This document shows positions 56,641 through 64,000 of a DNA stretch of 64,000 nt, one piece after another. The position numbers and the translations under genes were made by a program. The notes under the pieces are model-generated. The model searched no databases. It saw only the letters and a list, made by a program, of their open reading frames with translations, and was not told the origin of the DNA. The DNA comes from CAVXFB01 sp963760935 (GTDB lineage: Bacteria; Planctomycetota; Planctomycetia; Pirellulales; Thermoguttaceae). The DNA lies in assembly GCA_963760935.1 (NCBI GenBank), contig CAVXFB010000003.1:744001-808000 (forward strand). Direction: 5' to 3'. Every line of letters begins with the position of its first letter. Position 1 is the stretch's first letter.

Positions 56641-56797
56641 CTACGAGGCGCTCGCCGCCGCTGGGACCGGCCCAACGCCACAGCCGACGCGGTCCTCGAC
56701 GCCCTGGACAGAAACGGCCAATGGCGCCAAGTCTGGCCAAGCGTCCGCCCCGCCACGGCTTAAGGCTGCCCAGAACGCTAGTCACGCACGACCCTGG
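56641..56797 (+). mobile_element. remnant of an older ISKra4-like element (3' end)
   Basis: About 120 bases encode RRWDRPNATADAVLDALDRN and a stop, matching the last ~40 residues of the complete transposase that ends at 58330. The similarity goes on past the stop (CTTAAGGC...GCACGACCCTGG), exactly as at the right end of the intact element. The upstream part is absent. Confidence 0.85.
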
Positions 56798-58361
56798 GGG
56801 TCTGACCATTTCGACTGGCGCTATTTGCGGGATTTGGGTAAGCTGCTTGCGCATGTGTTTGCGATTACATTCCTACGCGCAAGGAGTACGAGATGGAAAC
56901 GTCGCCACGAGTTTCGGCGGGGCAGTTCGCCGAATCGATGAAGCAAGAGTTTGAGGTATTCGCCAATGAGGTGATGGAAGCCGTCAACGACGCACCGGAC
57001 GGGCAGTGGATTGCCGGCAGTGAAGAGCAGGTGCGGGAGCTTTGTGCGGAGATGCGTCGGAAGGTCTTCGAGCGTGCCTTGCAGAAGCGGGTCGATGCGG
57101 CGGAAGCCGCTTTTCCCCCCTCCGCACCATCCGACGACGGGCAAGCGACTGGCGAATAAAGGCCGGCAGTCGCACCGGGTTCTTACCGTCAACGGCGAGA
57201 TCCATATCGCGCGACGCTGGTGGCATGGACCACAGATCGGCAGTATCGCGCCGGCGGATGAGATTCTCGATCGTAGCGGGGCAACGATCACGCCCGGTGT
57301 CTTGGAGATGGCTTGTCGACTGAACTTATCGGCGACGAGTTTCATCAGGGCGGCAGCGGCCCTGGAGCGCACGGCCCAAGTGAAGCTCAGCGGCGAGCGG
57401 TTGCGTCAAGAGGTGGAAGCGACCGGGCGTCGCGTGCTGAAAGCCCAGCAAGACGACGCCATCGCCGTGACCTGGCACGCGGAGGATTGCATCCTGCCGG
57501 ACAGCAAAACACGCGAGAAAACGCGTGTTTACACGGGTTGCGACGGCGTGATGGTGCCGATCATCACCGACGCCGAGAAAGTGAAACGTCGCGATGGCAT
57601 CAAGGCCAAGCGCCGCCGTAGCGGCAAGAAATGCAAACCCCTGCCACCGCGAAAGCGTGGCTCCGACCTGGCTTGGAAAGAATTCAAGGTCATCTTCTTC
57701 TATAGCGAAGACGCGAAGCATCAGCATGTGGCCTTCACCCACGGTAATCATATCGCAGCGGGAACGCTTCTCCGTCACGAAGCGGATCGACTGTTCTTCC
57801 GAGAAGCGGATGAACATGTGGGACTCGTGGATGGAGCGACGTGGATTCGCGAACAGATGGAGTTGCATCTCGCGGAGTTGGATGCGTTGGGCTTGGACTT
57901 CTTTCACTTGAGTGAAAACGTGCATCGTGCGCGGCGTAAGGTTTTCGGTGAAGAATCGCCCGAGGGCAGCGCATGGGCGGATGAACTGATGCACGTGTTC
58001 AAACATGAGGGATACGCGGCGGCTTGGGAGAAAATCATCCAGTGGCGTGCCACGTTGCGGGGCAAAGGGAAACGCGAGGCCGCGGATCGACTGCTGAAGT
58101 TCGTCTCGACGCGGAAGGAAATGATCCGCTATCCAGCGTTCCGAAGACGCGGCTGGCAGATCGGCAGCGGTCCGACGGAATCGCAGTGCAAACTCTGCAC
58201 GAAACGGCTTAAAGGCTATGGCCGCCGTTGGGATCGACCAAATGCCACCGCGGTTGCGGCCCTCGATACGCTGGACAGAAACGGCCAATGGCACAAAGTC
58301 TGGCCAAACGCCAGCCCCATCACCACTTAAGGCCGCCAAGAACGCTGGTTACGCACGACCC
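56798..58361 (+). mobile_element. ISKra4-like insertion sequence
   Basis: About 1.56 kb. It begins right at the end of the older remnant and ends at the GACCC of GCACGACCC. Candidate short inverted ends are GGGTC (56798-56802) and GACCC (58357-58361). TGG follows GACCC both in the remnant and here, so it could be a 3-base target duplication or part of the end. Boundaries are approximate. One transposase gene, in two frames. Confidence 0.7.
56893..58330 (+). CDS. ISKra4-like transposase, split by +1 frame change
   Basis: ATG 56893 (AAGGAG upstream) opens 88 residues of N-terminal region. The catalytic part lies in the +1 frame from about 57115 to 58330 (KGRQSHRVLTVNGEIHIARR, VTWHAEDCILPDSK, VYTGCDGVMVPIITDAEK, IGSGPTESQCK). 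The switch falls on TTTTCCCCCC at 57111-57120, a slippery run. So either programmed +1 frameshifting makes the full ~478-residue protein, or an extra C inactivated the gene. The DDE-type acids sit in GCDGV and the later helix, as known for the family. Confidence 0.85.
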
Positions 58362-58480
58362 TGGTTGTTAATCGCAAAGAGTTCTGGAACAATGTGGGCT
58401 GTAAAGTCCGTATTGGCATTGTGGACGTTCAAATAGTGCGTTGGGGAGCGTTGCCCACTGAATCCAGAAAGGAAACCATC

Positions 58481-60073
58481 ATGATCCGATCTGTCACATG
58501 CGCCCTTTTCGTTGGTCTTGCCTTGGCGTCGTCCGCGTTGCGTGCGGCATCGGACGTGCCGAAGTGGTCGGTGCATGAAATCCCACTCACGGCAACGGCA
58601 AACTACGAGAATCCCTACACCGAGGCCTCGGTTACAGCCGTTTTCCAGGGGCCGGGCGGCATCACCAAGAGCGTAAGCGGTTTCTGGGACGGCGGCAAAG
58701 CATTCAAAATCCGCTTCACGCCTACGGTCGAAGGCGTGTGGTCGTACGAGACGAAGTCGCCGGACGCGGGCCTGAACGGAAAGACGGGCAGCTTCCAATG
58801 CGGCCCGGCCGCCGGCGGATCGCACGGCTTTCTCCGCGTCGACGTAGAACATCCTACGGCCTTTGTCTGGGACGACGGCACGCGGTACTTCATGTGGGGG
58901 CAGACATATTACGACGTGATGCAGGCCGCGATGGGCAATGATAATTGGAAGACGTCGATCAAACACAGCCTCGCGTATGGGATGAACAAGCTGCGGTTTC
59001 ACCTGTATTCACAGCACTATTACTCGCCGAAGGAATTCAGCGGCTATCCCGATGTCCAGCCATACCTCGGCACTACCAGGGAGCCGAATCGCGACCAGCT
59101 TAACATCCCGTACTGGAAGAAATTCGACGAATTGGTAGCCCACCTCGGTGCGCAGGGCATGGTGGCCGACCTGATTCTCGCCAATCCCTACGAAAAGAAC
59201 CGCGAGTTCGGCACTGCGGCCCAGAACGACCGCCTTATCCGTTATGCCATCGCGCGCTATGCGGCGTATCCGCACGTGATCTGGTGTCTCTGCAACGAAT
59301 GGAACTATGCGGCCGCGTATGGCGGCAAGTATCCCCAAAAGAAGGCCGACTTTGATCGAATGGGAACCATCGTGCGCAAGGAGGATCCCTGGATGAACAA
59401 TGGCGATTTGCTTCGTCTCCTGTCGACTCACCAGCAAACCCGCATCGACTTCCAATTCTTTGGCTCGTCGTGGCCCACGTTTGCGATCATTCAATACGGC
59501 GTGCGCAACGGCAAGTATGCCAACGGCGACCAATGGGGTAACGCCGGCATCGTTTATAACCTCGGCCACAAGATGCCCGTGGTCAACGATGAATACGGCT
59601 ATTTCGGCGATAAGAACTACACGCAGACGAAAGATCGTAACACGATTTGGGGCATCGCCACGGCCGGCGGCTATGGCAGCGTCGGCGATATCCGCCTTAC
59701 TCCGAATGGTAAGGGTAATCCCGAGATCACCGGCGACTGGTATGACTCACCGGACTACGGTGATCTGAAGCGGCTGATCGATTTCTTCACCGGCAAGAAT
59801 ATCGAATACTGGAAGATGACGAGCCAAAACGGCTTGCTCACTTCAGGCAAGCGAACCTATGTGTTGGCCGAGCCCGGTCGGCAGTACGTCATTTATGCGG
59901 CCGAAGGCGGCGAGTTTGCGGTCAAACTGGCTTCTGGTACGTACTCTGCCCGACGCTATGATCCGCAAACCGGGGCCGAAATCGACCTGGGCGCGATGGC
60001 TGGCGGCGGTTCGCGGTCGTTCCGCGTGCCCAATGGCAGCGACTGGGTCGTCTACCTGATCGCAAACCACTAG
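58481..60073 (+). CDS. secreted DUF5060/DUF4038 glycoside hydrolase (GH140-like)
   Basis: 530 residues from ATG 58481 (AAAGGAAA upstream); an upstream ATG at 58394 overlaps the IS end and lacks a signal. Signal peptide to about LRAAS. Residues 25-110 form a DUF5060 beta domain (FTPTVEGVWSYETKS). A TIM barrel follows with GQTYYDVMQAAMG, acid/base Glu candidate in WCLCNEWNYA and nucleophile Glu candidate in VVNDEYGYFG. The C-terminus is a small beta domain. Related enzymes include apiosidases acting on rhamnogalacturonan II. Fits the pectin theme of kduI/kduD and GH105. Confidence 0.85.
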   Translation: MIRSVTCALFVGLALASSALRAASDVPKWSVHEIPLTATANYENPYTEASVTAVFQGPGGITKSVSGFWDGGKAFKIRFTPTVEGVWSYETKSPDAGLNGKTGSFQCGPAAGGSHGFLRVDVEHPTAFVWDDGTRYFMWGQTYYDVMQAAMGNDNWKTSIKHSLAYGMNKLRFHLYSQHYYSPKEFSGYPDVQPYLGTTREPNRDQLNIPYWKKFDELVAHLGAQGMVADLILANPYEKNREFGTAAQNDRLIRYAIARYAAYPHVIWCLCNEWNYAAAYGGKYPQKKADFDRMGTIVRKEDPWMNNGDLLRLLSTHQQTRIDFQFFGSSWPTFAIIQYGVRNGKYANGDQWGNAGIVYNLGHKMPVVNDEYGYFGDKNYTQTKDRNTIWGIATAGGYGSVGDIRLTPNGKGNPEITGDWYDSPDYGDLKRLIDFFTGKNIEYWKMTSQNGLLTSGKRTYVLAEPGRQYVIYAAEGGEFAVKLASGTYSARRYDPQTGAEIDLGAMAGGGSRSFRVPNGSDWVVYLIANH

Positions 60074-60122
60074 TGCCGAATTTTCTTCAGGCCTGCTAAC
60101 TGTGCGCACGCGCGATTCCGAC

Positions 60123-60566
60123 TCATGCATGCTGGCGGCTCAACAGCCTCGCATGCAGGCCGATTTCGGCGCCAGCAAACAATTTCGATACGGGACACTC
60201 CTCCTTCGCTTGTTCCGCAATAGCGGCGAAGGTCTCGTCATCGATGCCCGGCACATCGGCTTCGGTTTCCAAGTCAATCCGATGGATGCGATAGCCCTTG
60301 CCAAGCCGACCAAACTGGACGGTGGCCGTCGTAACGATGCGACTCGGCGGATGCCCTGCTTCTTCCAGCGCGTTCGCTAGAGCCATCGAAAAACAACCGG
60401 CGTGGGCCGCGCCCACAAGTTCTTCGGGGTTTGTGCCGCGTCGGTCCTCCTCGAATCGCGAAGTAAAAGAGTAAGGACCTTCAAAAGCGCCGCTACCCAG
60501 CGCGATCGTTCCATGCCCCCGCTTCAAGCTTCCTTCCCAAACGGCGTTTGATTTGCGCGATAGCAT
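60123..60566 (-). CDS. osmC: OsmC-type organic hydroperoxide peroxidase
   Basis: 147 residues from ATG 60566, AGGAG upstream; the longer frame to 60635 is rejected. Redox cysteines Cys58 (AAHAGCFSMALA) and Cys124 (KEECPVSKLF) match OsmC/Ohr positions. It reduces organic and inorganic peroxides, with lipoyl proteins or thiols as reductant. Convergent with the GH140-like gene. Confidence 0.94.
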   Translation of the reverse strand: MLSRKSNAVWEGSLKRGHGTIALGSGAFEGPYSFTSRFEEDRRGTNPEELVGAAHAGCFSMALANALEEAGHPPSRIVTTATVQFGRLGKGYRIHRIDLETEADVPGIDDETFAAIAEQAKEECPVSKLFAGAEIGLHARLLSRQHA

Positions 60567-61098
60567 AATTCGTTCTCCTCGTGTTCCAATTGTTCCCGCT
60601 CGTGCAATTCTACGCAGCCGAAAAATGAGAAACACCAGCTAGCGACCGCAGAGCCATCCTGCGCGTCTTGCGCATCTTCCACAGAACCATGTTTTGCCAA
60701 ATATCATGCCCTCCATGATCATTTGCCATCGCCGGGAAGTTCGCTGATTAGTTAGATTGCCGACAGAACGAACCAACTCACCGCTCGGAACTGGGCCCGT
60801 AACGGTGCGCCCTTGATTGTAGTATTCACGTATACCCCGTTGCCGATTTTTGCGATAATTGGCGACTGGAGAACGCCCGGTCGGGGCTGGCCGTAGATAT
60901 TGTGCTGGTTGCCGGCGGCGTGCCTCACGCTACGGCGCACGGTGTTCGTCAAATCGATTTGCTACTGAGAACTGGCCGTGCTAGCAATGCTGGCACGGCG
61001 TGTGATGGTGATTTTGAAGCGGGTAGGATTCCGCGGCGCATCGGTGTTCGCCGCACATAATCCCGAAACCACGGAAGGTCCTTCTCATTTTCGCCCGA
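60567..61098. other. intergenic region, nothing recognised
   Basis: 532 bases. No RNA gene, repeat or supported ORF. Open stretches exist but carry no recognisable motif or ribosome binding site. It should contain divergent promoters for osmC and the AsmA-like gene. Confidence 0.4.
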
Positions 61099-64000
61099 GT
61101 GGTCAATTGCTGCTGGGTTGGCTTCAAGTGGGCCATCGCGCTGGCGGTCGTCGCTGGCGCGGCGGCGGCGTTCTTCTTCTATCGTAACTTCGACGAACAG
61201 CTTCGGCGTCACATCGAGTCGAAGATTGCTCAACACTACCATAACCTGAAGGTCAGCCTCCGCTCGGCCGAGTTGGTCAAAGGCAAAGGCATCCGCATTC
61301 ACGACCTTACGATCCTCGAACCCGGGGCGGAAGGCCCTGGCGCGGAGATTCTGCATATTGACGAGGCCCTGTTCGAGTGCCCGACAGAGTGGAAAGAACT
61401 GATCGAGGGCGATCCGCCGGTTCATCGTGTCACCGTCTATAGGCCGACATTGCGAGTGACGCATCGGCACGATGGCACGTGGAGCGCCGCACGACTCTTG
61501 CCGGCGCCTCAGTTTGGCACCCACCCTCCCGAGGTAATTATCGATAGCGGCGTCATCGAAATTTGCGATCCTCTCAAACTTCCCATAAGCACGCACACCG
61601 TGCGCGAGGTGAACCTTTCGCTCGTGCCCGTGCAAAATGACAATGTGCGCGGCCATCAACGTCTGCGCAAGCTACAGGGCGTATTTACCGGCGACGGCGT
61701 GCGACACGTCGAAATCGAAGGACTGGTCGATATGCAAGCGTCGACCTGTCAGCTTCACGGCGATGCGCAGGGGGTAGACGTTTCGCCCGAATTGCGCGAT
61801 TCGTTGCCCAACCCGTTGGCATCGAAACTTGCATCGCTAGGCGACCTGCGCGGAGAAGCGAAGGCCCATTTCCGTCTCGAGTACGACCCGACCGCCGCGA
61901 CGCCACTGAAGTACGACGTCGTTGGTGAATTGGTGCGCGGCCGCATCGACGATCCGCACCTGCCGCATGCGCTGACCGACTTGCGCGCGAAGTTGCACGT
62001 CAGCAACGCCGGCTACGAGATCGACGATCTGGTGGCCCACAGCGGGAAGGGCACCGTTCAACTGACGTGCCGGCGATCGGGCTTCGATGCCGATAGCCCG
62101 CTGTCGCTCAATGCCGCCGTGCGTCAATTGGACTTGGATCGTTCGCTGCTGTCCATCTTGCCACCGGCGTTGCAGGATCAATGGCACAAATATCTGCCGG
62201 CAGGGACGGTGGATGCCGACCTGCAGGTTGCATTCGATGGCCGAACGTGGCATCCGCAAATGGCCGCACGATGTCTCGATGTGTCATTCACCTACCACAA
62301 GTTTCCCTACCGCCTCGAACATGGCTCGGGCACCGTGGAGTTGAAGGACGATCGGCTCACGATGAACATCACGGCCTATAGCGGCAGCCAGCCGATTCGC
62401 CTCAAGTCCGAGTTCGTTCATCCGTTCGACGGCCCGGTCGGCTCGTTCGAGGCGAAGGGAGACAATATCCAACTCAACGATTCGATCTTGGCAGCGCTGC
62501 CCGAGAAATCTCGCGACGTGGCCCGGGCGTTCGATCCCCACGGCACGGTGAACTTCTACATCCAGACCTGGCGCGACAAATCGAACGAGCCGATGCACCG
62601 CTTGGTGCAACTGGCCCCCAGCGGGTGTTCGATCCGCTACAAAAAATTCCCTTACCCTCTTTCGAACATTCGCGGCATATTGGAGATGAGAGACGGCGTG
62701 TGGACGTTTCGCAATCTCGAGGGCAGCAACGAAAAATCCCGCGTAAGTTTCAAGGGGTGCTTCGGGCCGGGCCTCGAAGGCAATGAATTGGTACTGAGCT
62801 TGACGGGCAAGGACGTGTCGCTGAAAGAGGACCTGCGCGACGCGCTCCCCCCTAACATTCAACAGATATGGCACGACATCCGGCCCTCCGGCACGATCGA
62901 CGTCACGGCCGAGATCCGGTACCTCGCCGAACAAAAGGCGTTCAGCGTCGACGTCCGGGCCGAGCCTCAGCCGAGCAATGTGTCAATTGAACTCGTCCGT
63001 TTCCCATATCGCCTCGATCATCTTCAGGGCGTTCTTCAATACCACGACCGGCACGTTACCATCCAAGGCTTCAAGGCTACGCATGGCGACGTGAAGATTT
63101 CGACCGATGCGGACTGCGATTTCCAGCCCGATGGTCGCTGGAGCATCCGTTTCACAAAACTTTGGGCCGAGCGAATGCTGGCCGACCGCGAGTTGACTCA
63201 GGCCCTGCCCGAACGGCTCCGCCAAGCCGTCGAGGAGCTAAAACCGACCGGACCGCTCAGTCTCAGCGGGAATCTCGACTTCAAACAGACCGGCGCGAGA
63301 CGAGCCGCTGCATTCGCGCTGGAATGTGCGGCTCGGATTGCAGCAATCGAACGTCCATTGCGGCGGCATTCTCGCGGAGAACGTTCACGGGGTGATTTCA
63401 CTGCAAGGGCAGAGCGACGGGCAGCACATTCAGTCGCGTGGCGAGTTGGCCCTCGACTCGCTGAACTACAGAGACTGTCAGTTTACGGAAGTAATGGGCC
63501 CGATCTGGATCAACGATAGCCAGGTGCTGTTGGGCGCCTGGGTCGATCGACGCAATAATGTTGCCATGGTCTCCGCGACGACCGGTCAACCCCAGACGCC
63601 GCGGTCGATTACGGCCAAGCTATTTGGCGGCGCACTGGCGATCGAGGAGGGATGGATCACTCTGGGACCAGAGCCGCGATACGCGGTCAAGGCCCAGTTG
63701 ACCAATGGCGATCTTGCCCTCTGTGCGCGCGAAGTCGGCGCGTCGCGTCGCAATCTGCAAGGCACTGTCTTCGCCACGACACTCTTGACTGGCAGCGGGC
63801 GCAGCCGCAACGCGTTGCTGGGAAAGGGTACGGTCCGCCTTTCCGACGGCAACGTCTATGAACTGCCTGTGATGTTTGCCTTGCTGAAACTGCTGGGCAT
63901 CCGCCCGCCCGATCAGAATGCCTTTAGCGCCGCCACGATCGACTACCGCATCGAAGGAGAGCACATCTACTTCGATCGCATCGATTTTCGGGGGGACGTC
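61099..64000 (+). CDS. AsmA-like envelope protein, partial, with a frame break
   Basis: GTG 61099 opens a protein with one N-terminal membrane helix (FKWAIALAVVAGAAAAFFFY) then long beta-rich modules, as in AsmA/TamB-type proteins that carry lipids between membranes. A module with KFPYRLEHGSGTVELKD, KFPYPLSNIRGILEMRD and RFPYRLDHLQGVLQYHD recurs three times. The open frame ends at 63519, but the adjacent frame from about 63300 gives RDEPLHSRWNVRLGLQQ and goes on with good sense to the end of the window (ELPVMFALLKLLGI). One base out of frame; C-terminal end lies beyond 64000. Partner genes unknown. Confidence 0.82.

Overview
The window reads as a chromosomal segment of a planctomycete, most likely of the order Pirellulales. 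This is inferred from GC-rich coding sequence, many secreted proteins ending in PEP-CTERM or dockerin-like signals, tandem families of secreted glycoside hydrolases, a SpoVG carrying an extra zinc ribbon, and an ExeA-like ATPase beside a tyrosine-kinase-like ATPase. No rRNA or tRNA gene was recognised, so the lineage is not tested directly.

Layout. 1-7500: a broken unidentified gene, a secreted nitrilase-family enzyme, two tandem secreted alpha-L-fucosidases (GH29), a single-domain response regulator, then ispE followed directly by spoVG. 7854-11447: a 1197-residue secreted repeat protein with a dockerin and a PEP-CTERM anchor. 11772-20713: ExeA-like ATPase and BY-kinase-like ATPase, an aminotransferase, an MntA/HepT toxin-antitoxin pair with a broken HepT, an alpha/beta hydrolase, two small cysteine-rich lipoproteins, a FemAB-like acetyltransferase (broken), a ferredoxin, a ClpP-like protein and ApbE. 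20710-34832: an Hsp70/DUF3731 protein, the translation block rpsB-tsf-pyrH-frr, a GT87 membrane glycosyltransferase, comEC, rpsO-pnp and a histidine kinase.

35245-48000: carbohydrate and stress functions. There are two near-identical GH20 hexosaminidases, a SYLF-domain protein, a thioredoxin-MsrB fusion, a pectin/rhamnogalacturonan set (GH105-DUF4861, kduI, kduD), a sugar isomerase-like protein and an HtrA-type protease. 48127-53123: a very large multi-PAS/GAF histidine kinase. 53258-56184: four tandem copies of a ~215-residue PEP-CTERM protein. 56641-58361: an ISKra4-like insertion sequence beside the remnant of an older one. 58481-64000: a DUF4038/DUF5060 glycosidase, an OsmC peroxidase and a long AsmA-like protein that runs off the end.

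How the genes fit together. GH29, GH20, GH105, KduI/KduD and the DUF4038 enzyme together suggest growth on fucosylated, GlcNAc-containing and pectic polysaccharides. PEP-CTERM proteins and the ATPase pair belong to cell-surface and exopolysaccharide biology. No exosortase is in the window.

Caution: at least nine otherwise intact genes are interrupted by a single-base frame change. That density points to uncorrected indels in the assembly at least as much as to real pseudogenes, so each case is flagged.
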